Positions 16,698 to 25,382 of a stretch of 64,000 bases of DNA are shown one piece after another. Below the pieces are notes generated by a model, which was not told the origin of the DNA, made no database searches, and saw only the letters and a list, made by a program, of their open reading frames with translations. The position numbers were made by a program, and so were the translations under genes. The DNA is taken from positions 62,001 through 126,000 of the forward strand of contig NZ_JAXHGM010000003.1 of the NCBI RefSeq assembly GCF_034808145.1, given 5' to 3'. Each line of letters opens with the position of its first letter. Positions within the stretch are counted from its first letter, which is position 1. This stretch comes from Halorubellus sp034808145 (GTDB lineage: Archaea; Halobacteriota; Halobacteria; Halobacteriales; Natrialbaceae).

Positions 16698-16758
16698 GGG
16701 TTCGTGGGGAGTCCCGAGCGCGGGTTCTGCGCAGTTACTGGCCGCAAGACGTGCTGGT

Positions 16759-16771
16759 GGCTTTGTTAGGC
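16759..16771 (-). promoter_or_regulatory. CATAACAA-type element, copy 4
   Basis: The minus strand reads GCCTAACAAAGCC, 62 bases before the start of the sulfatase-family gene. It lacks the first A of the consensus but keeps TAACAAAGCC. Confidence 0.5.
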
Positions 16772-16899
16772 GGCGGCAACTCCGAGACGAGTTCGCGTTC
16801 GACCGCCACGCGGGTCGGGACGCCGACCGTGTCGTCGGCGCGACGACGCTCTCGTCGGGCGTTCTCGTCCGTGGAACGGGGTGGAACGCGGGTAGGTCG

Positions 16900-16912
16900 G
16901 CCATAACAATCC
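16900..16912 (+). promoter_or_regulatory. CATAACAA-type element, copy 5
   Basis: The plus strand reads GCCATAACAATCC, ending 35 bases before the ATG at 16947. With copy 4 it forms a divergent pair in the same intergenic region, each pointing at its own gene. Confidence 0.6.
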
Positions 16913-16946
16913 CCGTCGCATCGGTCTGTCGAGTGAAGCCACTCTC

Positions 16947-17954
16947 ATGCGCGTACTCAATCTCGTGACGAACGACGAAGCCGAGTTCTTCCGGCAGCAG
17001 GTCGCGGTCCTCCAAGCCCAGGGCGTCGAGGTCGACGTCCTGCCCGTGCCGGGGAAGCGGGTGACGACGGACCACGCCGACCGGTCGCGGTCCGTGCTCG
17101 ACTACGTCAGGTACTATCCAGCGGTGTTGAAGGCGTCGTTCGGCGAGTACGACGTCCTGCACGCGAACTACGGGCTGACAGCGCCCGCGGCGCTCGCGCA
17201 ACCGAACCTCCCGGTCGTCCTGACGCTGTGGGGGTCCGACATCCTCGGGAAGCCCGCGCCACTCAGTCGGTTCTGCGCGAAGCGCGCGGACGCCGTCATC
17301 GTGATGAGCGACGAGATGGCCGCGGCGACGGGAACGGACTGTCACGTCATCCCGCACGGCGTCGACCTGGACGTGTTCAGGCCGTTCTCCAGCGAGGTGG
17401 CGCGCGACGTCCTCGGGTGGCGCCGGGACGGCAAGCACGTCCTCTTCCCGTACGCGAAGCAGCGCGCGGTGAAGGACTACCCGCGAGCGGAGCGGGTCGT
17501 CGACGAGGTCCGGAACCGACTCGGGACGCGACCGGTCGCGGTCGAGGTCGGCGACGTGACGCAGACCGGGGAGTGCAGTGCGGACGGCGCCGGTGCCGCC
17601 GATGCCGTGGCGTTGCACGCGATACACGGCGTCCCCCACGACCGGATGCCGCTGTACCTGAACGCGGCCGACGCCGTCCTCCTGACCTCGAAGAGCGAGG
17701 GGTCGCCGAACGCGATCAAGGAGGCGCTCGCGTGCGACACACCGGTCGTGTCGACGCCGGTCGGCGACGTCCCCGACCTCGTCGCCGGCGTCCGGAACGC
17801 GACGGTCGCGAGCACCGACGACGAGCTCGCCGACGCGCTCGCGTCCGTCCTGGAGCGCGGCGAGCCCTCGGACGGCCGCCGGACGATGACGGAACTGTCG
17901 GCCGAGCGGATGGGCGAACGCATCCGTGCCGTGTACGACTCGGTGGCGAGATGA
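16947..17954 (+). CDS. GT4-family glycosyltransferase
   Basis: 335 residues with a GT-B fold. The N-terminal domain starts MRVLNLVTNDEAEFFRQQV; VLTLWGSDIL and VIPHGVDLDVFRP mark the middle. The donor-binding EX7E motif is EGSPNAIKE near residue 255, followed by ALACDTPVVSTPVGDVPDLV. GT4 enzymes are retaining transferases using nucleotide-sugar donors, here probably adding a sugar to a lipid-linked surface glycan at the cytoplasmic membrane. It is the only gene between the sulfatase-family gene and the large membrane protein, the latter 238 bases downstream and with its own element. Confidence 0.9.
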   Translation: MRVLNLVTNDEAEFFRQQVAVLQAQGVEVDVLPVPGKRVTTDHADRSRSVLDYVRYYPAVLKASFGEYDVLHANYGLTAPAALAQPNLPVVLTLWGSDILGKPAPLSRFCAKRADAVIVMSDEMAAATGTDCHVIPHGVDLDVFRPFSSEVARDVLGWRRDGKHVLFPYAKQRAVKDYPRAERVVDEVRNRLGTRPVAVEVGDVTQTGECSADGAGAADAVALHAIHGVPHDRMPLYLNAADAVLLTSKSEGSPNAIKEALACDTPVVSTPVGDVPDLVAGVRNATVASTDDELADALASVLERGEPSDGRRTMTELSAERMGERIRAVYDSVAR

Positions 17955-18024
17955 CCGCCCGGACGTTCCCAGTATCGAGCGGCTCGGCCCGGCGTAGTAG
18001 CGTTCCTAACGGCGGTATGGCGAA

Positions 18025-18037
18025 CATAACGAAGCCC
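18025..18037 (+). promoter_or_regulatory. CATAACAA-type element, copy 6
   Basis: The plus strand reads CATAACGAAGCCC, one base off the consensus, 156 bases before the ATG at 18193. No TATA-like box lies closer to that start. Confidence 0.45.
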
Positions 18038-18192
18038 GTCTTCGTGGAACTCCCTTCGAGAACAGTGTCGCTGCACCAGTCATTCCTGTCCGAACACCTC
18101 GGCCGTGGGTCGCGACCGCGTCGCGACCCCCGAGGCGCCCGCATCGATCCGTCGAACACGTCCGCGAGGACGGTCGGCAGCGAGGTCGAGAG

Positions 18193-20169
18193 ATGAGCTA
18201 CCGGAACTCGTTCGAGGACCGGTTCGAGGACCGAGACGTCGACGTCACGGTCGCGAAGCTCGGTCTCGTCGTCGCCGTCCTCCTCCTCGGCCTGCGGTTC
18301 TTCGCCGATCAGCCGTTCATCACCGTCATCCCGGTCGCGGTCGGGCTCGCGTGCGGCACGTACCTCGCGACGCACGACCGCGTGATGGACGAGGTGGCGC
18401 TCCCGCAGTTCTCGGAGACGATCGCCGGATATCTGCCGGCGGTCGTCGTGCTGGCGGTCGCCGCGCTCGTCGCCGCGGTCCGTCTCGTCGGCGAACGCTC
18501 GCTGCCCGTCCTCCTGCTGACCGGGCTCGTGGGGTCGCTCCTGCTCTTCCAGATACTGCTCGTGAGAGCGGAGTCGCTCAGTCCCCCGGTCGTCCTCGTC
18601 GAGATCTTCGTCGCCGCGGTCGTCATCCGCACCACCGCGCTGTTCGCGGTGCCGGGGTTCGTCGGCGGCGACATCTGGGTGCACGGCCCCGTGTGGGTCG
18701 ACGGCATCGCCGCGACCGGGTCGCTCGACCCGCTCAGCGAGAGCAAGTACCTGCTCGCGCCGCTGTACCACGTGCTCGCGTCGCTCGGCGCGCTCGTCAC
18801 GGGGTCTGCTCGGGCGGGAATCTACCTGACCGTCGGGCTCGTCGTCCCGCTGTCGGCGCTGTTCGTGTACGGTATCGGCGCGATGTTCGTGCCCGCGCGG
18901 TGGGCGCTCGCCGCGACCGCGCTGTACGCGTTCGCCGACCAGTTCATCCGCTGGGGCCTCCACGTCATCCCGACGAGTCTCGGGCTCGCGTTCTTCATCC
19001 CCGTCCTCTACTTCGTCCTGAAGACGTTCTACACGGACGGCGAGAGCTGGGTCGCGGTGGGGGTGTTCGCGTTCAGTCTCGCGGTCGTGTTCACGCACCA
19101 GGTGTCGACGGCCGTCCTGCTCGTGACGCTCGCGGTCGCCGTCGGCGTCGCGATCGTGCGTGATGCGACCGGCGAGTCGGGCTGGCAGCGCAGCACGCTG
19201 GTCCTCGGCGGGACGTTCCTCGCATCGCTCGTCGCGACCGCGGTCTCGTGGACGCTCGCCCCCTGGAGAGGTGGTGGCGCGGACACCGCCGGGGACGGGT
19301 TCCTCGTGCGGATGCTCGGGATAATCCAGGAGACGTTCGTCGAGGACGCCGGCTTCCTGAACCTCATCAGCACGAGCGAACCGGCGGTTCCCGGGGCTGG
19401 CGGGTCGGAGACGTTCATGGACGCGGTCCTCCCGTACGTCGAGCTGTTCGGGTTCGCGCTCCTGCTCGCCGGAGCGGTCGTCGGCGCCCTCGTGATGCTG
19501 CGCTGGCGGCAGCGGATGGACGCGACGCTCACGGTCCTCGTCGCGGGCGCCGTGATGTTCCTGTTCACGTTCGGGTTCAACACGTTCGGCATCACCGTGT
19601 TCATGCCGGGGCGCTGGATCGCGTTCCTGTACGTGCCGCTGTCGCTCGTCGCCGCCGTCGGGCTGTTCCACGTCGTGTCGCACGCGCCCCGCGGCGCGAT
19701 GGTTGCAATCGTCCTCGTGCTCGCGCTCGGGTACCCGACGTCGATGGTGATGGCGGAGAAGGCGACGCTCGACGACCCGGCGTTCGACGACCGCCACGTG
19801 CGGACGTCCTTCACCGACGCCGAGCTCGCCGCGAGCCAGACCATCCCCGGCCTGCTGTCGGCGGGAACGATGGCGGACGTGCAGACCGACCATCCGTACT
19901 GGCGTGCGTTCCATCCGCAGAAGCCGGTCGAGATGGCGACGCTCGTCGTCGACGCCGACGGCCCGGTCGCGGACGTCCCGGTCGTCTACCGGTCGTATCA
20001 GACAACGGGTCCGTCGACGTTCCAGTACCAGCTCGGTGAGGCGCCGTACCCGAGCACCGACGCGTCGTACGCGCAGTCGGAGGTCTGCTCGGACGGCCGG
20101 AACCACGTGTACGCGAACGACGAAGTCCTGCTCTGTACGTCCCCCGGTGACTCGGAGGTGAGCGAGTGA
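18193..20169 (+). CDS. Large polytopic membrane protein, GT-C-like glycan transferase or polymerase
   Basis: 658 residues with roughly twelve hydrophobic segments, the first near residue 22 and the last near residue 510, then a soluble C-terminal domain of about 140 residues with two cysteines (SEVCSDG, LLCTSP). The loop FVGGDIWVHGPVWVDGI carries the acidic DxW/H residues expected in the first external loop of GT-C enzymes, which use polyprenyl-phosphate sugars. Such proteins polymerise glycans or transfer them outside the membrane. Assignment to a precise family is uncertain. The stop overlaps the next start by a single base and shares its A (TGATG), so the DUF1616 protein is probably a partner. 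Confidence 0.65.
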   Translation: MSYRNSFEDRFEDRDVDVTVAKLGLVVAVLLLGLRFFADQPFITVIPVAVGLACGTYLATHDRVMDEVALPQFSETIAGYLPAVVVLAVAALVAAVRLVGERSLPVLLLTGLVGSLLLFQILLVRAESLSPPVVLVEIFVAAVVIRTTALFAVPGFVGGDIWVHGPVWVDGIAATGSLDPLSESKYLLAPLYHVLASLGALVTGSARAGIYLTVGLVVPLSALFVYGIGAMFVPARWALAATALYAFADQFIRWGLHVIPTSLGLAFFIPVLYFVLKTFYTDGESWVAVGVFAFSLAVVFTHQVSTAVLLVTLAVAVGVAIVRDATGESGWQRSTLVLGGTFLASLVATAVSWTLAPWRGGGADTAGDGFLVRMLGIIQETFVEDAGFLNLISTSEPAVPGAGGSETFMDAVLPYVELFGFALLLAGAVVGALVMLRWRQRMDATLTVLVAGAVMFLFTFGFNTFGITVFMPGRWIAFLYVPLSLVAAVGLFHVVSHAPRGAMVAIVLVLALGYPTSMVMAEKATLDDPAFDDRHVRTSFTDAELAASQTIPGLLSAGTMADVQTDHPYWRAFHPQKPVEMATLVVDADGPVADVPVVYRSYQTTGPSTFQYQLGEAPYPSTDASYAQSEVCSDGRNHVYANDEVLLCTSPGDSEVSE

Positions 20170-21191
20170 TGAGCGACGTCGCGTACTGGCGGTGGTTCAC
20201 GGACCTGGCGCTCGTCGCGGTCGTCTCGGTGCTCGCGGTGCTCGCGTTCGTCGTCCCGGGCGTCCCGTGGCCGATACGGTGGACGCTCGGGCTCGCGGTC
20301 CTCGTGTTCGTTCCGGGGTACGCGGTCGTCGCTGCGGTGTTCCCGGAGCGGTCGTCGGCGTTCGACGACGCGGAGCCGGCGCCGGCGGCGACGCCGTCGG
20401 CCGCGGTCGTGGTCGCGCTCTCGATGGTCGGGAGCGCGCTCCTCGCTGCGGTCGTCGGCACGGCGGTCGTGACGGTCACGGAACTGACGTTCCTCCCGGT
20501 CGCTGGTATCTTGGCGGCGATGACGGTCGTCGCGGCGGCGGTCGCGGCGGTGCGTCGTGCGCTGCTCGCGCCGTACGTGCGCCGCGGCCCGCTGCGTTCG
20601 GGCGCCTTGGAGCGAGCGTGGACCACGCTCCCCGGTTCGCGGAACCAGAACGTGGCGTTCCTCGCAGCCGGGGTCGTGCTCCTCGCGGCAGTCGGCGTCA
20701 CCGCCGCGTTCCCGCCCGCCGGCGACCCGTTCACGGAGTTCTACGTGCTGAACGAGAACGCCGACGGCGACCTGGTCGCCGAGGACTACCCGGACGAGCT
20801 CGTCGCGGGTGACGGGCACACGTTCCACGTCGGCGTCGAGAACCACGAGCACACCGAGACGCGGTACTCGGTCGTCGTGCTCGCGCAGTCCGTCGGCGAC
20901 GACGGCACCGTCACCGGGACGCGACAGCTCGACGCGTTCGAGGTGTCGCTCGCCGCCGGCGAGAAGACCGTCGTCCCGCGCGACGTCGCCCCCGAGCAAC
21001 CCGGCGAGGACGTCCGCCTCGTGTTCCTGCTCTACAAGGGCGACGCGCCCGCAACCCCGGGGCCGGACTCGGCGGACTTCACGCTCCAGATATGGACGGA
21101 CGTCGTCACCGCCGATAACGCGTCCGCGACCGACAGCGCCCGCGTCGACGCCGCCGACGCGGTCGCCCGGCCCGCGCTCGTCGCAGCCTGA
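20169..21191 (+). CDS. DUF1616 family membrane protein
   Basis: 340 residues. Two hydrophobic segments near residues 10-55 contain VLVFVPGYAVVAAVFPE, the DUF1616 signature, and further segments follow near 78-125 and 160-180. The remainder (about 185-330) is a predicted extracellular beta-domain that begins FTEFYVLNENADGD and includes HFHVGVENHEHTETRYSVV-like strands. DUF1616 proteins are found in haloarchaeal surface-glycan loci, but their activity is unknown to me. Coupling to the preceding polytopic protein suggests a complex at the cell surface. The C-terminus is Ala/Asp-rich and unremarkable. Confidence 0.78.
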   Translation: MSDVAYWRWFTDLALVAVVSVLAVLAFVVPGVPWPIRWTLGLAVLVFVPGYAVVAAVFPERSSAFDDAEPAPAATPSAAVVVALSMVGSALLAAVVGTAVVTVTELTFLPVAGILAAMTVVAAAVAAVRRALLAPYVRRGPLRSGALERAWTTLPGSRNQNVAFLAAGVVLLAAVGVTAAFPPAGDPFTEFYVLNENADGDLVAEDYPDELVAGDGHTFHVGVENHEHTETRYSVVVLAQSVGDDGTVTGTRQLDAFEVSLAAGEKTVVPRDVAPEQPGEDVRLVFLLYKGDAPATPGPDSADFTLQIWTDVVTADNASATDSARVDAADAVARPALVAA

Positions 21192-21243
21192 CCACGTCTC
21201 TTTTCCTGACGAGGCTTCCTTTCCTGACGACGCCCCACCGTCA

Positions 21244-21267
21244 GAGTTTACGCCTCGCGTAAACCCA
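21244..21267. terminator. Hairpin between convergent genes, copy A
   Basis: GTTTACGC (21246-21253) pairs perfectly with GCGTAAAC (21257-21264) around a CTC loop. It lies between the convergent DUF1616 and Rid genes, 55 bases after one stop and 23 from the other. A similar hairpin occurs at 55611-55635, also between convergent genes, so a bidirectional terminator or small dispersed repeat is likely. Confidence 0.5.
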
Positions 21268-21286
21268 CGAGTGCTTGCCGTCGCGG

Positions 21287-21682
21287 CTACGCCTCCGCCG
21301 CGACGACCGCTATCGCCTCCATCTCCACGCACATCTCGGGGTCGACGAGGCCCGATACCTCGACCATCGTCGTCGCCGGCCGGACGTCGTCGAACGCCTC
21401 GGCGTGCGCGCGACCGATGGCCTCCCAGTCGTCGACGTCCGTGACGTACATGCGGGTGCGGACCACGTCCGCGAGCGAGGCGTCCAGTTCCGCGAGCGCG
21501 CGCTCGACGTTCTCCACGACCTGCACGGTCTGCGCGTACGGATCGCCGACGCCGACGACATCGCCGTCGTCGTCCGTCGCCGTCGTTCCCGACACCTCGA
21601 CGCGGTCGCCGACGCGGACCGCCCGCGAGTACCCGACCGCGTCCTCCCACTCCGTGCCAGAACTCACACGTCGTCGTTCCAT
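21287..21682 (-). CDS. Rid-family (YjgF/YER057c) protein lacking the RidA arginine
   Basis: 131 residues, the usual size. The fold pattern is clear: VEVSGTTATDDDGDVV, QTVQVVENVERALAE, VVRTRMYVTDVDDW and CVEMEAIAVV. In imine deaminases of the RidA type an arginine follows Pro-Ala (PAR) near the C-terminus and binds the substrate carboxylate. Here the position reads RPATTMVEV, so that arginine is missing. It is therefore probably a Rid1-7-type protein with a different ligand rather than a 2-iminobutanoate deaminase. The gene stands alone, convergent with the DUF1616 gene; no role in glycan synthesis is implied. Confidence 0.82.
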   Translation of the reverse strand: MERRRVSSGTEWEDAVGYSRAVRVGDRVEVSGTTATDDDGDVVGVGDPYAQTVQVVENVERALAELDASLADVVRTRMYVTDVDDWEAIGRAHAEAFDDVRPATTMVEVSGLVDPEMCVEMEAIAVVAAEA

Positions 21683-21764
21683 GGCGAACGCTCGAAGCGG
21701 GAACCCAAAGGAGTACGGGAGCGTGTTCGCGAACGAGACCAGAGCGCGCTCGGTCGCCGCACAC

Positions 21765-22311
21765 TCAGTGACCCAGCCGATAGAACCGGCTTTCGGATCG
21801 ATCGGCTGCATCGACCGCGAACTCGACCGCGAGATATGGCCTCGTTCCCAAGAGCAAGAACCGGTACGTTCCGGGCTGAACCCCGTCACTGAGGCGGGCA
21901 GCTACAGCTGCCAAGGCGCTCTCTGAAAGCGTGAGTTGGACGGTTGTGCGTTCGCCAGCGGGGAGTACGAGGCATAGAGGTCATGGTACCCCCCGGCAGT
22001 CCACGTCAGGTGTGTCCACCCGCATTCGTCTGCCGGTGTAGTGCCCACGGATTGTGACAGCCGAGCGTGAACTCGGACGTACTCGTATTCTGGATCTCGA
22101 ACGTGACTGGGTCACCTAGCCGCACAGCATCTGGTTGCACAGAGAGAGCTAGTTGCTCCTGCTCGTAGACGACGCCGGTCTCGTCCAGGTAGGCCGGACC
22201 TGCGTGCGCTTCCTCGGAACGGAATGCAGAGACAGCACAGCCGGCGAGTGGCACGGGGAGTGATGCACCAGCAACTCCGAGAAGGTGTCTCCGCGATGGC
22301 GAGGAAGGCAT
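21765..22311 (-). pseudogene. Tat lipoprotein gene broken by two frameshifts
   Basis: The frame from 22311 encodes a Tat lipoprotein signal (SRRHLLGVAGASLPVP, lipobox LAGC) and a domain ending LGCHNPWALHRQTNAGG, then a stop at 22006. One base later in phase the protein sense resumes as WTHLTWTAGGYHDLY, and after a second shift as CLVLPAGERTTVQLTLS continuing to AVEFAVDAADRSESR and a stop at 21765. Joining the three frames gives a continuous protein of about 180 residues; each break is explained by one missing base, near 22019 and near 21974. Either the gene is decaying or the assembly has two errors. The rebuilt protein would be a membrane-anchored extracellular beta-domain protein of unknown role. 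Confidence 0.7.
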
Positions 22312-22448
22312 GTCAATCTGGGACTGCGGCGAGAGGGATGCAACTGGTTCTGGAGAACCCTCCCGGGTTTAGATGGGCTAGAGAAACGAGCGAGCGCCTG
22401 TTGGCGGAGAGAAGCGGGAACGTGGTCGTGACTGCCAGCGTGCGTCGG

Positions 22449-24260
22449 TCACTCGACGGTGACGCTCTTGGCGAGGTTCCGGGGTTTGTCGATGGGGCGG
22501 TCCAGGTCGTCGGCGGCGTGGTAGGCGACGAGCTGGAGCTGGACGTTCGCGAGGATGGCGACGAGGTCAGGGTGGGTGGCGGGGACGGTGAGGACTTCGT
22601 CGGCGGCGTCGGCGAGCGCGTCGCTGGAGCGCGGGCAGACGCCGACGACCGGGCCGCCGCGCGTCTGGACCTCGCGGACGTTGCTCGCGAGCTTCGCCTC
22701 GTTGTTCCCGTTGCAGACCGCGAACACGGGCGTGTGTTCGGTGACGAGCGCGAGCGGGCCGTGCTTGAGTTCGCCCGCGGCGAACCCCTCGGCGTGCTCG
22801 TACGTGATCTCCTTGAACTTCAACGCGGCTTCGAGCGCGACGGCGAACGCGCTCCCGCGACCGATGAAGAAGTGCGACTCCTCGTGCGCGTACCGGTCGG
22901 CGACCTCGGCCGCGCACGTCGTCTCCAGGACGGTCCGGACGTGCTCGGGGAGTTCCGCGAGCGCCCGGAGGCGCGCGGCCGAGTCCGGCGTCGACGCGCC
23001 CGTGACGTCGCGCGTGATGCGTTCGCCGAGGAGGACGAGCGTCGCCACCTGCGACGAGAACGTCTTCGTCGCCGCGACGCCGATCTCGGGGCCGGCGCGG
23101 ATGAACAGCGCGTCGTCGCAGAGCCGCGCGGCGCTCGACCCGACGACGTTCGTCAACGCGAGTGTTCGCGCACCGCGCTTATCGGCGATCTCGAGCGCGC
23201 CGAGGGTGTCAGCGGTCTCGCCGCTCTGCGTGATACCGACGACGAGCGTCCCGTCCCCGATGGCGGGCGGATGGGTGGCGTACTCGCTCGCCAGGAACGT
23301 CTGCGCGTCCACGTTCCAGTCCGCGAACAGGCTCTCCGCGTAGAGCCCCGCGTGATAGCTCGTGCCGCACGCGACGAAGTGCACGCGCTGCACGTCGGCG
23401 AACGCCCCCGCGTCGAACGCTTCGAGTACGACGTCGTCGCCGTCCAGTCGACCCTGGATGGTCTGCTGGAGCGACGTCGGCTGCTCGTGGATCTCCTTCA
23501 GCATGAAGTGGTCGTACTCGCCTTTCCCGGCGTCCTCCGCCGCCCAGTCGACGGTCTCGACGGGTCGGGACACCTCGAAGCCGTCGGCGTCAGTGATGTG
23601 GAAGTCGTCGGCGGTGAGGACCGCGACGTCGCCGTCCTCGAGGTAGACGACGCGGTCGGTGTACTCGAGGAACGCGGGCACGTCGCTCGCGAGGTAGTTC
23701 GCGTCGGCGCCGACGCCGAGGACGAGCGGCGACCCGGTGCGGGTCGCGAACACGCTGTCGACGTCCTCGTGGATCATCGCGAGCGCGAAGCTCCCTTCGA
23801 GCTCGGCGATGGCGGCGCGGAACGCCGCTTCGGGGTCGTCGCCGGCGTCGAGTCGTTCCTCGACGAGGTGCGGGACGACCTCGGTGTCGGTGTCGCTCCG
23901 GAACTCGTGGCCGCGGGCTTCGAGCGCACGACGGAGTTCGGTGTGGTTCTCGATGATGCCGTTGTGGACGATGGCGACGCGCCCCGAGCAGTCGACGTGG
24001 GGGTGCGCGTTCGCGTCCGACGGTTCCCCGTGCGTGCTCCAGCGCGTGTGCCCGATGCCGAGGTCGCCCTGGAGGCGGTTCTCAGCGACCGCGGCACGGA
24101 GCGCGGCGACCTGTCCCTCGCGCTTCTGGATCTTCAGGCCGGTGCCGTTCTTGACGGCGATACCGGCGGAGTCGTAGCCGCGGTACTCGAGGTTCTCGAG
24201 CGTCGCGACGAGCGACTCCGAGGAGTCGTCGGTCCCGACGCGCGCGGTGATGCCGCACAT
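22449..24260 (-). CDS. glmS: Glucosamine-6-phosphate synthase (isomerizing)
   Basis: 603 residues, close to the usual 609. It converts fructose-6-phosphate and glutamine to glucosamine-6-phosphate, the entry to UDP-GlcNAc and amino-sugar glycans. The start is fixed by the N-terminal nucleophile: MCGITARVG, with Cys1 exposed after Met removal. GHTRWSTHGEPSDANAHPH belongs to the glutaminase domain. Two SIS domains follow, with CGTSYHAGLYAE and TQSGETADTLG for sugar-phosphate binding, and the C-terminus PRNLAKSVTVE is typical. It serves the surrounding glycan genes, although it stands alone. A CATAACAA-type element lies 184 bases upstream; an in-frame GTG at 24410 would add 50 residues and bury the nucleophile, so it is not used as the start here. 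Confidence 0.95.
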   Translation of the reverse strand: MCGITARVGTDDSSESLVATLENLEYRGYDSAGIAVKNGTGLKIQKREGQVAALRAAVAENRLQGDLGIGHTRWSTHGEPSDANAHPHVDCSGRVAIVHNGIIENHTELRRALEARGHEFRSDTDTEVVPHLVEERLDAGDDPEAAFRAAIAELEGSFALAMIHEDVDSVFATRTGSPLVLGVGADANYLASDVPAFLEYTDRVVYLEDGDVAVLTADDFHITDADGFEVSRPVETVDWAAEDAGKGEYDHFMLKEIHEQPTSLQQTIQGRLDGDDVVLEAFDAGAFADVQRVHFVACGTSYHAGLYAESLFADWNVDAQTFLASEYATHPPAIGDGTLVVGITQSGETADTLGALEIADKRGARTLALTNVVGSSAARLCDDALFIRAGPEIGVAATKTFSSQVATLVLLGERITRDVTGASTPDSAARLRALAELPEHVRTVLETTCAAEVADRYAHEESHFFIGRGSAFAVALEAALKFKEITYEHAEGFAAGELKHGPLALVTEHTPVFAVCNGNNEAKLASNVREVQTRGGPVVGVCPRSSDALADAADEVLTVPATHPDLVAILANVQLQLVAYHAADDLDRPIDKPRNLAKSVTVE

Positions 24261-24720
24261 CGGTCCGATTACCTCCCCCGTCCGCCGGCGTGTGGCCGGG
24301 CGGACGGACGAGTGGGGGGCGAGCTCGCCGCGTGGAGGTCGAGCGTTCTCGAGGAGGACGAGTACGGGGGATTCGGGTGGTGGAAATCTTTGCTTTGCAT
24401 TCGTTGTCACGACCTTACTGATACCAACAGGGAGGGTAGAGACGGGCTTTGTTATGCGTCAGTTGGCGAGAGCAAGGGACGGTGGTCGGTCGGGTAGTTC
24501 GGTCGTACTGCTCGGCCGTCGTCGGCGCCAATCCACCCGACAATTTGCAAGGAGTTACCAATCCTCATGACCGGCTGTTATCAGGTGACTACCACGTGCT
24601 CGGAGTAGGAGACCGTGGACTGTCACGACCGGACCGACCGGTCCGGCCGGTCCGACGAGCAGCGATAGACAGCCAGGTCACTGCACCCGTCCGTGCCAGT
24701 GAGCCAGTCCGCGGCGTCCG
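24261..24720. other. Intergenic region upstream of glmS, 460 bp
   Basis: The half nearest glmS is a probable leader, with the CATAACAA-type element at 24444-24458 and the word GATACCAACAG at 24420-24430, which also occurs upstream of the large beta-helix gene. Around 24629-24655 a dense GGACCG/CGGTCC palindrome follows the stop of the small gene at 24721 and could end its transcript. No gene is evident. Confidence 0.5.
24444..24458 (-). promoter_or_regulatory. CATAACAA-type element, copy 7
   Basis: The minus strand reads CGCATAACAAAGCCC, the longest match to the consensus. It lies 184 bases before the glmS start and 34 bases before the in-frame GTG at 24410. Confidence 0.55.
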
Positions 24721-24930
24721 TCAGCGCCGGTCGGCGAGGTCGACGACCAGCGATTCGTCGGCGACGACGAACGAGTCCTCCTCGAGGATGTCGTCGTCGC
24801 TCGGCAGGAACAGGAGCTGTCCGTACTGTTCCGCGACCACGACCTCGACGTCAAACGGCCGATAGCCGAGGTCGCGTTCCAGATCCGGGTCGTCGTCGAC
24901 GCCCTCCCACGCACGTTCGAGGTCAGTCAC
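24721..24930 (-). CDS. Small acidic hypothetical protein
   Basis: 69 residues from a GTG at 24930, chosen because a TATA-like box lies 27-33 bases upstream. The sequence begins with TDLERAWEGVDDDPDLERD and continues through DVEVVVAEQYGQLLFLPSDDD to VVDLADRR. It is strongly acidic, has no cysteines or membrane segment, and looks like a small folded protein with two beta strands. I do not recognise the family or function. It is a single-gene unit between glmS and the region upstream of the small membrane protein. Confidence 0.6.
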   Translation of the reverse strand: MTDLERAWEGVDDDPDLERDLGYRPFDVEVVVAEQYGQLLFLPSDDDILEEDSFVVADESLVVDLADRR

Positions 24931-24956
24931 GCCTGAGTCACCCCCATCACCCACCC

Positions 24957-24963
24957 CATAATC
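24957..24963 (-). promoter_or_regulatory. TATA box for the small acidic protein
   Basis: The minus strand reads GATTATG 27-33 bases before the GTG at 24930, supporting that start over an upstream ATG in the same frame. Confidence 0.5.
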
Positions 24964-25155
24964 ATGCTTGCCTCCGTCCCCCACGCTCGCGCCGAAGCCG
25001 GTCGAACGGGCCGTTTCTCGTCGGTAACGCCCCCTTACCGCCGCCGAACCGGCGACGGATGGGGAGCGAAGCGGTTCGTGACACCATGCACGAGTAGCGA
25101 GGGACTACATGAATAGACCTTTCCACCACTTCGCGGCCCGTATACGACGGTCGGT

Positions 25156-25195
25156 TACCAGTCGATTACGTGATACCGACGTTTTCCGACTGGTA
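25156..25195. repeat. 9-bp inverted repeat TACCAGTCG/CGACTGGTA
   Basis: The arms at 25156-25164 and 25187-25195 are perfect complements with a 22-base spacer. Arms this far apart fit a pair of regulator half-sites better than a terminator hairpin. No bordering gene is directly adjacent. Confidence 0.4.
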
Positions 25196-25382
25196 GTCGA
25201 CGTATTACACACGCACCGTTTACCGGGCTGTTGCGGCCGCAAGCGCGGTAAGCTCGCCTTATCGGTCTGAGCGTTCGCCCCGTTTCACCGGACGACCGCT
25301 CGACGCCGAATCATCCGACCGCTCGACGCCGAACCATCGCATAGCGGCTGTTTCGAGTGCGATGGCGTCGACCCCGGGGACG

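Larger units (their letters stand above)
24931..25382. other. Intergenic region, 452 bp
   Basis: This holds the promoter of the small acidic gene at its left end. The middle is relatively A/T-rich, with words such as TGATACC, CGTATTACAC and GTTTACC. It contains the inverted repeat at 25156-25195. I see no coding frame of haloarchaeal character. Confidence 0.45.

Noticed and set aside
24410..24412. GTG as glmS start
   Set aside because: It would place 50 residues before the catalytic N-terminal Cys; the ATG at 24260 is right by family knowledge.
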